49,637 bases of DNA from positions 1-49,637 of the forward strand of contig JAHEJY010000004.1 in assembly GCA_024638625.1 (NCBI GenBank), given 5' to 3'. Of this stretch, positions 25,663 to 34,106 are shown piece by piece (the stretch's first letter is position 1; the number at the start of each line of letters is the position of its first letter). The position numbers and the translations under genes were made by a program. Origin of the DNA: Actinomycetes bacterium. GTDB taxonomy: Bacteria > Actinomycetota > Acidimicrobiia > Spongiisociales > SHLN01. Below the pieces are notes generated by a model. The model saw only the letters and a program-made list of their open reading frames with translations, was not told the DNA's origin and did no database searches.

Positions 25663-26504
25663 CGTGGTCGAAACGGTGGTTGGCACGTTCGACAGAAGAA
25701 GTGGCTCCGTTGGCCTAGCACCATCCGCTCGATCGGCGTTCCACACGATCGACAGGGGAGCCCGCTCCGTCCATATACGCGCAGCCTCTGGAGATACTCC
25801 CCGGCACGCCCATCGGGCAACAAATACGCCAGATCATCGAGGCTCGTGCCGCCAGCCCGAAGCCCGGCTTTCAGGACGGGTCCAATCGCGGCTCGCACCC
25901 GGCGTACCTCTTCTCCGTTCAACGAGCCGCCGGGCCGCGACCCATGAACCCTTGCGCGAAACAAGACCTCATCGGCATAGATGTTTCCGAGGCCGGCGAT
26001 GATCCGCTGGTCGAGTAAGAGAGACTTGATGGGAGCGGTCCTCTCGCGTAGTGCTGTACGGAACGCACTCGTGCGAGGCAGAGCGTTCAACGCATCGGGT
26101 CCCAGACGGGCAACAGAATGAACCGCCAGCTCCTCGGGCGTCACGGCTACGGCGAAGCCAAAGGTCCTCGGGTCGACCAACCTCAGTTCGATCTCATCAT
26201 CAAATCCAATCACCACATTGCTGTGCGGAGCACATTCCTCACCCGGAAGGGCGAGCTGGAGGCGCCCGGACATGCCGAGGTGCATGACCAGGGTCATATC
26301 CGCATCGAACCTGAGCAGGAGGTATTTGCCCTTGCGGTCGACAGCCATGAGTTTTCGCCCAAGGAGACGACTCGTGAAGTCCACCGGTATTGCCTGATGG
26401 CGAATCATCCTGGCCCGACCTACCGCAACACCTGTCACCGACCTGCCGACAAGCGGTTCCTCGAGATACCGCCGGCTGGACTCGACTTCAGGAAGCTCAG
26501 GCAC
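25659..26504 (-). CDS. mutM: Formamidopyrimidine-DNA glycosylase (Fpg)
   Basis: 281 residues. It excises oxidised purines and nicks the strand. The N-terminus PELPEVESSRRYLEEPLVG matters: the catalytic nucleophile is the proline after the initiator, so the GTG at 26504 must be the start although the frame is open to 26795. Other marks are KGKYLLLRFD, MHLGMSGRL, LLDQRIIAGLGNIYADEVLFRARVH (H2TH) and a C-terminal zinc finger with CRSCGTPIERMVLGQRSHFFCRTC. It overlaps the rnc stop by 8 bases and acyP by 4. Confidence 0.95.
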   Translation of the reverse strand: MPELPEVESSRRYLEEPLVGRSVTGVAVGRARMIRHQAIPVDFTSRLLGRKLMAVDRKGKYLLLRFDADMTLVMHLGMSGRLQLALPGEECAPHSNVVIGFDDEIELRLVDPRTFGFAVAVTPEELAVHSVARLGPDALNALPRTSAFRTALRERTAPIKSLLLDQRIIAGLGNIYADEVLFRARVHGSRPGGSLNGEEVRRVRAAIGPVLKAGLRAGGTSLDDLAYLLPDGRAGEYLQRLRVYGRSGLPCRSCGTPIERMVLGQRSHFFCRTCQPPFRPR

Positions 26505-27189
26505 CTGGCGTCCCATTCTCGAACTCAGCGAGGGCACGTCTTGCGGCCACCTGTTCGGCAGCCTTTTTCGAAGTTCCCTCGCCTCCGGACACCCGGTCTT
26601 CTGCCACGAACAGCTGCACACGGTAGCGGCGTTCGTGATCGGGCCCACTGGCACTCGATTCGTATCGAGGCCTGACTCCGCGCTGGGCCAACAGCTCCTG
26701 CAGGCGGGTCTTGTAGTCTTCTCGCCCCGGATCCGTTGCCTGCTCGTCCACCAGGTCGCCGAAAAGAGAAAGCACGACGCGGGCAGCCTCTTCATATGAG
26801 CTGTCGAGAAAGACGGCGCCGATCACCGCCTCGAGGCTGTCTGAGAGAATCGAAGGTTTGCGTCGTCCCCCACTCGTGTCCTCGCCCTTGCCGATTCGCA
26901 GATACTCGCCGAGATGCACCCGGTTCGCCACTCGAGCAAGGCTCTGCTCGTTGACGACCGCAGCTCGAACTTTTGCCAGCATCCCCTCCGCCAACTCTGG
27001 ATACTCCGCATAGAGCTTGGTCGTTATCGCCATGCCGAGGACGGCATCTCCCAGAAACTCGAGCCGCTCATTGTCATCCTCACCTTCGGTCTCCGCGGCA
27101 TAGGACGAATGGGTCAGAGCGAGTTCGAGGAGCTCCCGATTGGTAAACCGGTATCCGAGCTCGCCACCGAGTTCGTCAGGAGGCAACAC
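26497..27189 (-). CDS. rnc: Ribonuclease III
   Basis: 230 residues. It cleaves double-stranded RNA in rRNA and mRNA processing. The catalytic signature ERLEFLGDAVLGM and the second acidic patch (SLEAVIGAVFLDSSYEEA) are present, followed by a double-stranded RNA binding domain (DYKTRLQELLAQRGVRPRYE, ERRYRVQLFVAEDRVSGGEGTSKKAAEQVAARRAL). It overlaps plsX by 14 bases and mutM by 8, within a tightly packed operon. Confidence 0.96.
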   Translation of the reverse strand: MLPPDELGGELGYRFTNRELLELALTHSSYAAETEGEDDNERLEFLGDAVLGMAITTKLYAEYPELAEGMLAKVRAAVVNEQSLARVANRVHLGEYLRIGKGEDTSGGRRKPSILSDSLEAVIGAVFLDSSYEEAARVVLSLFGDLVDEQATDPGREDYKTRLQELLAQRGVRPRYESSASGPDHERRYRVQLFVAEDRVSGGEGTSKKAAEQVAARRALAEFENGTPGA

Positions 27190-28156
27190 TTGCCCGAATG
27201 CTGTCCACCAGTCCGAGGCCAGCGACTTCGTACGTCATCTTCAGAGCGGAGGCTATTGCCTCGGCGTTTGCGGTACCGTGCGCGATGGTGACCACACCGT
27301 CGACGCCCAGCAGCGAGGCTCCGCCGTACCGATCAGGATTCATGCGGTTGCGGACAGCAACCAGCGGCGGGATGACGTGCTGGGCGAGTTCGGGATGATC
27401 CGAAAGCGTATCGCTGAGACCCAGCCGAACCAGATCGACCAGGCGTTCGGCCGTTGCCTCCGACGACTTCAAAACCGCGTTGCCCGTGAATCCGTCGGTA
27501 ACGATGACGTCCGCCGTTCCCATCAGAAGATCACGGCCCTCCACATTTCCGACGAAATTGAGCTTCGATTCTTTGAGCAGTGCAAAGGCCGCCTTGTCGA
27601 CTGCTCGCCCTTTGCCTTCTTCGGATCCGTTGTTGAGCAGGCCAACCGTTGGGACATTGATGTTCAGCCTGGCTCCCGCCAGAGCCGCTCCCATAGCCGC
27701 AAACTGGAAAAGGTGTTCGGGCTTGCACTCCGGGTTGGCCCCTGCGTCGAGTAACACTCCCCCGCGAGCGGTTGTCGGAATGATGGCGGCGATGGCCGGC
27801 CGTAGAACGCCCTCACTACGGCCCAACTCGAGAACCGCAGCGGTGAGTGATGCCCCGGTCGAGCCGGCTGAGACGAGACCCTGGGCTTTGCCTTCTGCAA
27901 CGAGCCGGGTGGCTACGACGATCGACGCGTTTCGCTTCTCACGGACAGCCCGCCCCGGGTTCTCGGCCATGGTGATCACGTCAGATGCATGAACGATCTC
28001 AGCAGAACAACCGTGTTCTTGGGCTAGAGGCTCGAGAATACTCGAGTCGCCGACCAGGATGACGTCGACCCCTGCTTGGCCCGCGGCCGCCGCTCCTGCA
28101 ACCAGCACTCCGGGTTCATGGTCGCTGCCCATGGCATCGAGCGCGACGCGAGTCAT
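27176..28156 (-). CDS. plsX: Phosphate acyltransferase PlsX
   Basis: 326 residues. It converts acyl-ACP to acyl-phosphate at the first step of membrane lipid synthesis. Seen are VALDAMGSDHEP, VLVAGAAAAGQAGVDVILVGD, NPGRAVREKRNASIVVA, QGLVSAGSTGASLTAA, LLDAGANPECKPEHLFQFA and VTDGFTGNAVLKSSE. It follows rpmF with a single-base boundary, the classical rpmF-plsX arrangement. Confidence 0.95.
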   Translation of the reverse strand: MTRVALDAMGSDHEPGVLVAGAAAAGQAGVDVILVGDSSILEPLAQEHGCSAEIVHASDVITMAENPGRAVREKRNASIVVATRLVAEGKAQGLVSAGSTGASLTAAVLELGRSEGVLRPAIAAIIPTTARGGVLLDAGANPECKPEHLFQFAAMGAALAGARLNINVPTVGLLNNGSEEGKGRAVDKAAFALLKESKLNFVGNVEGRDLLMGTADVIVTDGFTGNAVLKSSEATAERLVDLVRLGLSDTLSDHPELAQHVIPPLVAVRNRMNPDRYGGASLLGVDGVVTIAHGTANAEAIASALKMTYEVAGLGLVDSIRASVAS

Positions 28157-28339
28157 CTAGGCGGAAGCAGTCTCGCCGACCGTACGTCCCCGATACTGCC
28201 CACAGTTCTTGCAGGCACGATGAGGCAGAACGTGTTCGCCGCAGTTCGAGCATTCGCTGATCGTCGGGGCTGCAACCCTCCAGGCAGCTTTTCTCTGCCG
28301 ACTTCGCGATCGTGACATCTTTTTCTTGGGTACGGCCAT
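28157..28339 (-). CDS. rpmF: 50S ribosomal protein L32 (zinc form)
   Basis: 60 residues: [20 protein letters not shown], then two CxxC pairs, CSNC and CKNC, giving the C4 zinc-binding version. A GGAAGAAA ribosome-binding site is just upstream. It sits between the DUF177 gene and plsX, the common order. There is a 149-base gap upstream. Confidence 0.95.
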   Translation of the reverse strand: MAVPKKKMSRSRSRQRKAAWRVAAPTISECSNCGEHVLPHRACKNCGQYRGRTVGETASA

Positions 28340-28379
28340 GATTTCTTCCGTCTACTCGTGTGTGGTGCTAACTACTCGA

Positions 28380-28412
28380 AGCCAGCAATTCTTGCTGGCA
28401 AGCGATCCTTGC
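28380..28412. terminator. Stable hairpin in the DUF177-rpmF gap
   Basis: GCCAGCAA-TTC-TTGCTGGC forms a perfect 8-bp hairpin near 28381-28399, followed by a second CCTTGCTGG copy. No U-tract follows on either strand, so it may be an RNA processing site, partial terminator or attenuator ahead of rpmF rather than a strong terminator. The rest of 28340-28488 shows no gene. Confidence 0.5.
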
Positions 28413-28488
28413 TGGTGGTTCGTGCCGATGTTGTGCTCGCTCCGGTCGGTATACGGGCGGAAACGGTTATCGGTTCGCAGGTATCCAC

Positions 28489-28977
28489 TCATTCGAACAG
28501 ATCTTTTAGCCCTGCAAACGGTGACGATAGTTCGGATTCCTCGCAGTCGCACCTTCCATTGTTCAAATCGGTGCCACAGGTGCCACACAAACCCCGGCAA
28601 TCGGGATCGTGGACAACGTTCACGGGAACGGCCGCGAGTACCTCATCTCGCAACGCCGGCTCGAGGTCGATCGTTGTCCCCTGAATGGGGAACGTATCCG
28701 GAACCGGGTCAACGGCAAACACCTGGGTGAATGAGGGTTCAACCTCTGCCACCCACGGGGCCAGGCAACGGCTACACGTCAAGGCAATCGGGGCGGCAAC
28801 AGAACCGGTTGCTACGACGCCTGAAGGCGTGCTTTCGAGCGTCAGGTTCGCCCTGATTGGACCATCAACCGCAGCCATGTCCCGCCTGGCCTCGAGCACA
28901 CCGGTGACGGTCGCATCTCTGCGTGACCCCGGGTGAGTGAGAAGATCCCCAACCTCAACGTGAAACGCGGACGACAT
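28489..28977 (-). CDS. DUF177 (YceD) family protein
   Basis: 162 residues of the DUF177 family, linked in many bacteria to rpmF and 23S rRNA or L32 production. Seen are GDLLTHPGSRRD, SVAAPIALTCSRCLAPWVAEVEPSFTQVF and a C-terminal cysteine cluster (CRGLCGTCGTDLNNGRCDC) that may bind zinc. It precedes rpmF by 149 bases and follows the SepIVA-like gene by 9. Confidence 0.9.
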   Translation of the reverse strand: MSSAFHVEVGDLLTHPGSRRDATVTGVLEARRDMAAVDGPIRANLTLESTPSGVVATGSVAAPIALTCSRCLAPWVAEVEPSFTQVFAVDPVPDTFPIQGTTIDLEPALRDEVLAAVPVNVVHDPDCRGLCGTCGTDLNNGRCDCEESELSSPFAGLKDLFE

Positions 28978-28986
28978 GAGAGGTTC

Positions 28987-29628
28987 CTAGTAGGGAACGT
29001 CCGGTGATGCCTGGCGAGGCTCCAACAGCTCCTGGCGACGATACCGGACTTCGGTCAACAGTCGGGTCAGCAGTTCGTCCAGATCCTCGAGCGACACACC
29101 AACAGCGTCCTCGGCATCGAGCCTGATCTGAGATGACTGTTGCTCGGCGTTCCGCACCAGGATGTTGGCCTCTTCGACCGCCTCGGCCATGATCTGGGTT
29201 TCTGAGACGAGCTCGGCGCCTTTTGCTTTCGCTCGAGCGATGATCTCTCTCGCTTGTTCGTTCGCTTGAGCAACGAATGCCTCGCGTTCCCGGACCATGT
29301 GCCGGGCCTGTCTCAGCTCCTCGGGTAGAGCGTCCCGCAGCAGGTGGAGGTTCTGGGCGAAGGCCGCGCGATCGATGACAGCTTTCGAAGCCGACAACGC
29401 AGCCGACTTCGCCTGCTCGACGGTCAAGATCAAGTCCTCGAGCAAGGTCTGAAGATCACCCACGGTAGCGCGGGCCATCGGCACTCCGTCGAGACCGGTC
29501 CCCGGGTCGGAGTCGAAGAGGTCGTCTCCTCCTGTTGGGTCTCCTCCTGTTGGGTCGATCATGTTGGGATCTCCCATAATCGCATTTCTCGCATTCGGGT
29601 TTCGGATTCTCGGATCTGCAAGCTCCAT
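28987..29628 (-). CDS. DivIVA/SepIVA-like coiled-coil protein
   Basis: Up to 213 residues. A variable N-terminus (with DPTGG repeated) precedes a conserved core VGDLQTLLEDLILTVEQAKSAALSAS, then LHLLRDALPEELRQARHMVREREAFVAQANEQAREIIARAKAKGAELVSE and a long helix to LLTRLLTEVRYRRQELLEP. This is the plan of the actinobacterial DivIVA-like protein placed between coaD and DUF177, called SepIVA in mycobacteria, where it acts in septation. The true start could be internal (M18 or M22), since the first residues are low complexity and DNA-level 15-bp duplications occur there. No obvious ribosome-binding site decides it. Confidence 0.85.
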   Translation of the reverse strand: MELADPRIRNPNARNAIMGDPNMIDPTGGDPTGGDDLFDSDPGTGLDGVPMARATVGDLQTLLEDLILTVEQAKSAALSASKAVIDRAAFAQNLHLLRDALPEELRQARHMVREREAFVAQANEQAREIIARAKAKGAELVSETQIMAEAVEEANILVRNAEQQSSQIRLDAEDAVGVSLEDLDELLTRLLTEVRYRRQELLEPRQASPDVPY

Positions 29629-29716
29629 CGGTCGTTTCTCGATGACCGGCTCACGAGTGTATGCCGCTCGTCACTCCCCGCATGTCCTAAGCCCACCTCG
29701 ATCCACAGGCGTCCTC

Positions 29717-30205
29717 TCAAGACTCGTGCTCCTGCGGGTGTCTTGAAAGCAGAGCCCTTTCTACCACCGGGGGAACCAGACCTTGCAGTTTTCCGCCAAA
29801 CTTCGCCACCTCTTTCACCAACGATGATGATAGATAGGCGTGTGTTGCGCTGGTCGGGACGAACATCGTTTCGACTCCCTTGAGGTGCCGATTCATCTGC
29901 GCCATCTGCAATTCGTATTCGAAATCGCTGACCACACGCAGGCCTTTGAGAATCACAGAAGGCGCCCGGGCAGCTGCGAACTCGGCCATGAGTCCCTCAA
30001 ACGCCTCGACCTCCACATTGTCCAGCTGCGCTGCTATCTCGCGCAACATGGCGATGCGCTCGTCAACAGAGAACATGGGCGTCTTCGACGGATTCAGGAG
30101 TACTGCAACCACGACATCCTGAAATGCCGTGCTGGCGCGTTGGATGACGTCGACGTGACCAAGCGTCGGGGGGTCGAAACTGCCGGGTACAACGGCGGTG
30201 GTCAT
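29717..30205 (-). CDS. coaD: Phosphopantetheine adenylyltransferase
   Basis: 162 residues, normal length. It makes dephospho-CoA from phosphopantetheine and ATP. It begins TTAVVPGSFDPPTLGHVDVIQRA (nucleotidyltransferase TxGH), then VVAVLLNPSKTPMFSVDERIAML, GLRVVSDFEYELQMAQMNRHL and the ISS-like YLSSSLVKEVAKFGG. It overlaps the end of rsmD by 4 bases (ATGA), the usual rsmD-coaD pairing. Confidence 0.95.
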   Translation of the reverse strand: MTTAVVPGSFDPPTLGHVDVIQRASTAFQDVVVAVLLNPSKTPMFSVDERIAMLREIAAQLDNVEVEAFEGLMAEFAAARAPSVILKGLRVVSDFEYELQMAQMNRHLKGVETMFVPTSATHAYLSSSLVKEVAKFGGKLQGLVPPVVERALLSRHPQEHES

Positions 30206-30747
30206 GGGTTTCCTCGCTTCCGTAGGCGGACGATCTGGCTATCTCCGTAGGTTCGGTCATCTTCAACTACGAGACCCCCAACCGCTCCAGCGAGCCCTTC
30301 GCCCTTCCGCCGATGGACGACCACGGTGGCGCCGTCAGCCAGATAGGGATCCAGATGCTCGAGCGTTTCGTGGACTGACGCTAGCGAAAGGCGGTACGGT
30401 GGGTCAACGAACACGAGATCGTGGACGCCGGAGACCCGTGCCAGAGCTGCGGGAAGTGTTCCGCGGATGACCACTGCAGCAAAACCACATATGGCCAGGT
30501 TTTGCTGGATCACTTTTACCGCTTCACGGTTCTCCTCAACCATCGTTGCCGCCGCAGCGCCGCGGCTCAAGGCCTCGATTGAGAGGCTGCCGCTGCCTGC
30601 GTAGAGGTCAAGCACCCGTGCGCCCGGCAGCCGGGGAGCAATCGAAGAGAAGACGCCCTCCTTCGCCTTTCCCGTAAATGGCCTCGTGGTCGCAGCGGGA
30701 GGCGCTTTGAGCTTTCGTCCGCCCGCAGTCCCTGCGATAACCCTCAC
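30202..30747 (-). CDS. rsmD: 16S rRNA (guanine966-N2)-methyltransferase
   Basis: 181 residues from the GTG at 30747 (VRVIAGTAGGRKLKAPP), 11 bases after the recG stop. The frame extends much further upstream, but that part lies over recG. The class I methyltransferase motifs are VLDLYAGSGSLSIEALSRGA (S-adenosylmethionine site), and LVFVDPPYRL (DPPY catalytic motif). It methylates G966 of 16S rRNA. Confidence 0.94.
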   Translation of the reverse strand: MRVIAGTAGGRKLKAPPAATTRPFTGKAKEGVFSSIAPRLPGARVLDLYAGSGSLSIEALSRGAAAATMVEENREAVKVIQQNLAICGFAAVVIRGTLPAALARVSGVHDLVFVDPPYRLSLASVHETLEHLDPYLADGATVVVHRRKGEGLAGAVGGLVVEDDRTYGDSQIVRLRKRGNP

Positions 30748-30757
30748 GACGCGCCGG

Positions 30758-33025
30758 TCATGAGTGGAGCAGAAACTCGCCCGAGTCTCCCAACACCACC
30801 CGCAGGTCCTCTCGCAACTCTTGGTGATGAGCGAGGTCCGGATCGATCTCGACCAGCGCGAACGCTTCCTGTCGAGCCGCGGCGAGAATGTCGTGATCGT
30901 CGAGGATGTTTGCCAGCTTGAGGTCGGGCACGCCCGACTGACGCTCTCCGAGGACGGTACCTTGCTTCCGAATCCGCAGATCGGCCTCGGCCAAAACAAA
31001 CCCATCGGTGCTGGATGCATACACCTCCAGCCTCGCCTTGCCGTCGGGGTTGGCCACAACACCCTTGTCGGTGAGCTTCCACGGAGCGTCCGAAATCGCA
31101 ATGCAGCGCCCTGGCCATTCACCCCGGCCCACCCGTCCACGTAGCTGGTGGAGTTGACTCAGACCAAACCTTTGAGCATCTTCGATGACCATGAGCGTCG
31201 CATTCGGAATATCAATGCCCACCTCAATTACGGTCGTGGCAACCAGCACGTCGATTTCGCCTGCCCGCATTCGCTCCATCACCCGTTCCTTTTCGACAGA
31301 TGGCAGTTGGCCGTGCAAGAGGCCTACTTCGAGGCCGGCGAAGATACGGGAGAGCCGGGCGTGCTCGGCCACAGCCGACGCCGCTTCCACGGTTTCGCTG
31401 TCGTCGACCAGAGGACAAACCACGAACGCCTGCCGGCCCGCAGCCACCTCCTCTTCAACGGCAGCCCAGGCCACATTCTCGTCTGCCAGCGGAAGCACCG
31501 AGGTCTCGACCGGAGATCGGCCCGGTGGCATCTCGTCGAGTTCGGTCACATCGAGATCGCCATATGCGGTCATGGCAAGAGTTCGAGGAATCGGAGTTGC
31601 CGTCATGATGAGGAGATCCGGGTCGGTGTCCTCACCCTTTTCGCGGAGCTGGACACGCTGGTGGACTCCGAAGCGGTGCTGCTCATCGATGACTGCCATG
31701 GCGAGGCTGCTGAAATGCACGCCTTGCTGGATCAGAGCGTGAGTTCCGACAACGATATCGAGGCGTCCACCGGCGATATCAGAAAGCACGGACTCACGAT
31801 CAGCGGTGCTGCCGGTAAGGAGACCCATCCGGACCCCGACTTCGTCACAGAGCGGTTTCATCCCGAGGTAATGCTGCTCGGCAAGGACTTCGGTGGGAGC
31901 CATCACCGCGCCCTGGAATCCGCTTTGAACGGCAGTGAGCAACGCCGCCAGAGCTACAACCGTTTTACCCGAGCCCACCTCGCCCTGGAGGAGCCGATGC
32001 ATGGGGTGAGAGCTTGCCATGTCGGCCTGAATCTCGGATATGGCGTTTTCCTGAGCTCCCGTGAGCTGATAGGGCAAACTCTCGAGAAATGCCTGAACGA
32101 GGCCGGCTGTGACGTCGTGTTGTACACCCTGGGAGCGGGCCAGCTGCTGGTGTTTCCGAATCGCCAGCGCGAGTTCCAATCGGTAGAGCTCATCAAAGGC
32201 CAACCTCCGTCGCGCCGGGCCCTCGTCAATCTTCTCCTCTGGAAAATGGATATCGGCAAACGCCTGATCCCTCGAGATGAGATCGAGGGCCTCGAGGATC
32301 CGTTCCGGGACCGGATCCGCTATCGGCCGTGATCGCTGGAGCGCGTTGTGTATCGCTCTTCGAAGCATTGCCTGACCGACCTTGTTGACAGTCGCGTAGA
32401 CCGGCACTACCCGACCCGTGACCAGAGCTTCGGTCGAACCTGACAGCACATCGACTGCCTTGGGTTTCATCTGAAGACGCCCCCGAACCCGATCGACGAC
32501 ACCAGAAATCGCTACTTCTGTCCCCTCTGGCAGCTGGCGGGCGAGCCAGGGCTGATTGAAGAATGTGACGATGAGAGGCGAGTTCCCATCGGTGAGGGTC
32601 ACCTCGATGATGGTCAGTTTGGCCCTGGGTCGCCTGGTTGAGACGCGGGTGACGGTACCGATCGCGGTGACCTCTTCACCCAGCGGTATCTCGGAAAACG
32701 GAGGCTTGAGCGTTCGATCGATGGTTCTCCGGGGGAAATGAAACAAGAGATCCATCACCGAGACGATGCCGCCCTTTTTGAGCATCCCCCCGTATTTGCC
32801 CCCGAGCCCTTTGACGCGCTCAACCGGGATTCTCGAGAGGTAGGCCAGGGTTCGACCACGCTCCGCCGGTCCTTCGCTCGTACCGGACTCAACGGATGAT
32901 GCCGCCAGGACTTGCGCGTCCGGCATGACCTGCCCATTTTGGGAGCCAGAACTCTTGGCTGAAGAGGATTCCTTCGTCATCGATCGCGTAGCGTAACGGT
33001 TGTCACCTACCCAACGGCCTCCCAT
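30758..33025 (-). CDS. recG: ATP-dependent DNA helicase RecG
   Basis: 755 residues. It remodels stalled forks and branched DNA. The N-terminal wedge/OB domain (LSRIPVERVKGLGGKYGGML, FHFPRRTIDRT) is followed by helicase motifs: RLLQGEVGSGKTVVALAA (Walker A), AVIDEQHRFGVHQR (DExx), MTATPIPRTLAMTAYGDLD, VATTVIEVGIDIPNATLMVIEDAQRFGLSQLHQLRGRVGRG. An alternative ATG at 32980 (MTKESSSAKS) would drop 15 residues that overlap the divergent rpmB promoter region. The first 50 residues are low complexity. It is the first gene of the leftward run that includes rsmD and coaD. Confidence 0.95.
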   Translation of the reverse strand: MGGRWVGDNRYATRSMTKESSSAKSSGSQNGQVMPDAQVLAASSVESGTSEGPAERGRTLAYLSRIPVERVKGLGGKYGGMLKKGGIVSVMDLLFHFPRRTIDRTLKPPFSEIPLGEEVTAIGTVTRVSTRRPRAKLTIIEVTLTDGNSPLIVTFFNQPWLARQLPEGTEVAISGVVDRVRGRLQMKPKAVDVLSGSTEALVTGRVVPVYATVNKVGQAMLRRAIHNALQRSRPIADPVPERILEALDLISRDQAFADIHFPEEKIDEGPARRRLAFDELYRLELALAIRKHQQLARSQGVQHDVTAGLVQAFLESLPYQLTGAQENAISEIQADMASSHPMHRLLQGEVGSGKTVVALAALLTAVQSGFQGAVMAPTEVLAEQHYLGMKPLCDEVGVRMGLLTGSTADRESVLSDIAGGRLDIVVGTHALIQQGVHFSSLAMAVIDEQHRFGVHQRVQLREKGEDTDPDLLIMTATPIPRTLAMTAYGDLDVTELDEMPPGRSPVETSVLPLADENVAWAAVEEEVAAGRQAFVVCPLVDDSETVEAASAVAEHARLSRIFAGLEVGLLHGQLPSVEKERVMERMRAGEIDVLVATTVIEVGIDIPNATLMVIEDAQRFGLSQLHQLRGRVGRGEWPGRCIAISDAPWKLTDKGVVANPDGKARLEVYASSTDGFVLAEADLRIRKQGTVLGERQSGVPDLKLANILDDHDILAAARQEAFALVEIDPDLAHHQELREDLRVVLGDSGEFLLHS

Positions 33026-33088
33026 CGCCTAGCCTGTGCTATGGTTTCGGCCGCCCGCCATCCACCCGTTCATCGATAAGAGGTTCTC

Positions 33089-33295
33089 ATGTCCCACCGT
33101 TGCGAAATCTGCGACAAAGGTCCGCGCTACGGCAAAAAGGTCAGCTTTTCCCATAAGCGCTCAAACCGGCGGTGGCTGCCCAACATCCAACGGGTTCGGA
33201 TCAAAGACGGCACCAATTCCCGCAAGGCCCGCGTCTGCACGTCGTGCATCAAAGCAGGCAAGATCGAGAAGGTCGGGAACCCTTCGGGTTCCTAA
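33089..33295 (+). CDS. rpmB: 50S ribosomal protein L28 (zinc form), C-terminus formed by a repeat
   Basis: 68 residues beginning SHRCEICDKGPRYGKKVSFSHKRSNRRWLPNIQRV; the CxxC pairs (CEIC and CTSC) make the zinc-binding version. An AAGAGG ribosome-binding site precedes the ATG, and a likely -10 (TATGGT) is at about 33040-33045. The last residues, NPSGS, together with the stop codon are encoded by the first copy of a GGGAACCC-containing repeat that continues downstream, so the end of the coding sequence appears to have been rewritten by that element. Confidence 0.95.
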   Translation: MSHRCEICDKGPRYGKKVSFSHKRSNRRWLPNIQRVRIKDGTNSRKARVCTSCIKAGKIEKVGNPSGS

Positions 33296-33577
33296 GGAGT
33301 TTGCGGGAACCCTTCGGATTCGGGAACCCTTCGGGTTCCTTGGAGTTTGCGGGAACCCTTCGGGTTCCTAAGGAGTTTGCTCCGCAAACTCCACTTGACG
33401 CAAAGGGGCTAGAACACCCTGCGGATGCCATTCAGAAAACTCGGTAGAAAACTGGATCCTTCATTCACGCAAAGGGGCTTGAACACTCTGCGCATGCCAT
33501 CAGAAAAAGCAGATACCATTCAGAAAACTGGGCCCCACATTCACGCAAAGGGGCTAGAACACCCTGCGGATGCCACC
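33275..33577. repeat. Composite palindromic repeat cluster after rpmB
   Basis: A 30-bp unit with the hairpin GGAACCC-TTC-GGGTTCC plus TAAGGAGTTTGC occurs at 33275, 33305 (truncated), 33322 and 33351. The last copy runs into GGAGTTTGC-TCC-GCAAACTCC, a second hairpin, then ACTTGACGCAAAGGGGCT. A second unit, CGCAAAGGGGCT...CTGCGGATGCCA, occurs three times (about 33398, 33468, 33543), and can fold CGCA/TGCG with GGG/CCC. The third unit's variants keep pairing (GGG-CTC wobble). The cluster fills the gap between the convergent rpmB and RAM-protein genes. No other gene is seen. Confidence 0.85.
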
Positions 33578-33610
33578 CGATCAATACTGCGATGCCAGGA
33601 AGCGATACTG

Positions 33611-33847
33611 CTAAATGGTCACCTTTGGGCAGGCCACGGCGCGGCTGATGCCCTCTACCGCCGTGACGTTGGTACCGACGAGTACGCCCATCTCGTCGAT
33701 CGACTGCGTTTCTGCTTCCGCGATCACATCGTACGAGCCCGAGACCCCGGTCACGCGAACAATGCCGGGGAGCGAAGTCAATCGAGCCACGACCTCAGCC
33801 GTTCGGCCTGGTTCGGTTTGTATGAGCACAAAAGACTCAACAGCCAC
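33611..33847 (-). CDS. Stand-alone Lrp/AsnC ligand-binding (RAM) domain protein
   Basis: 78 residues from a GTG that overlaps the previous stop by one base (TAGTG). The whole protein is the RAM domain of Lrp/AsnC regulators: VESFVLIQTEPGRTAEVVARLTSLPGIVRVTGVSGSYDVIAEAETQSIDEMGVLV, ending GISRAVACPKVTI. The helix-turn-helix half is absent. Such small proteins are common in actinobacteria and may sense amino acids or modulate partner regulators; none is proven here. Confidence 0.88.
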   Translation of the reverse strand: MAVESFVLIQTEPGRTAEVVARLTSLPGIVRVTGVSGSYDVIAEAETQSIDEMGVLVGTNVTAVEGISRAVACPKVTI

Positions 33848-34059
33848 TAGTAACCGTCTGATCCGAAGCGAAGGCGCGAGGCATAATCACGGCCGTCTTC
33901 TGCCGCGATATCGAATACAACTCGCTGTCCCTGCCGGAGCATGCGAAACAGGCTCCCGTCCAGAGAGCCGGGACGAAGATATACCGCCTCGAGATTGTCC
34001 TCGCGGATGATGATGCCCGCCCCGGTTTTGGGATCGTAGACCTTCACAACGCCTTGCAT
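33847..34059 (-). CDS. Cold-shock-domain-like protein
   Basis: 70 residues from the ATG at 34059 (MQGVVKVYDPKTGAGII); the frame to 34173 overlaps ddl and is rejected. The start resembles the first strand of cold-shock proteins (GxVKxxxxxxGxGxI), followed by LEAVYLRPGSLDGSLFRMLRQGQRVVFDI. The aromatic RNP1 and RNP2 motifs of CspA (FGFI, VFVHF) are replaced by AGIII and AVYLRP, so nucleic-acid binding is uncertain. It is coupled to the RAM protein gene. Confidence 0.72.
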   Translation of the reverse strand: MQGVVKVYDPKTGAGIIIREDNLEAVYLRPGSLDGSLFRMLRQGQRVVFDIAAEDGRDYASRLRFGSDGY

Positions 34060-34106
34060 GGCGCCCGAGTATAGGGACGGTGCACTCCGCCATCTGTGAG
34101 CTCGCG

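Noticed and set aside
26505-26795. Longer mutM reading frame
   Set aside because: Fpg needs proline directly after the initiator as its nucleophile, which fixes the GTG at 26504; the upstream part is antisense-like sequence over rnc.
30748-31140. Upstream extension of rsmD
   Set aside because: It lies entirely over recG on the same strand; the family start VRVIAGTAGGRKL coincides with the GTG at 30747.
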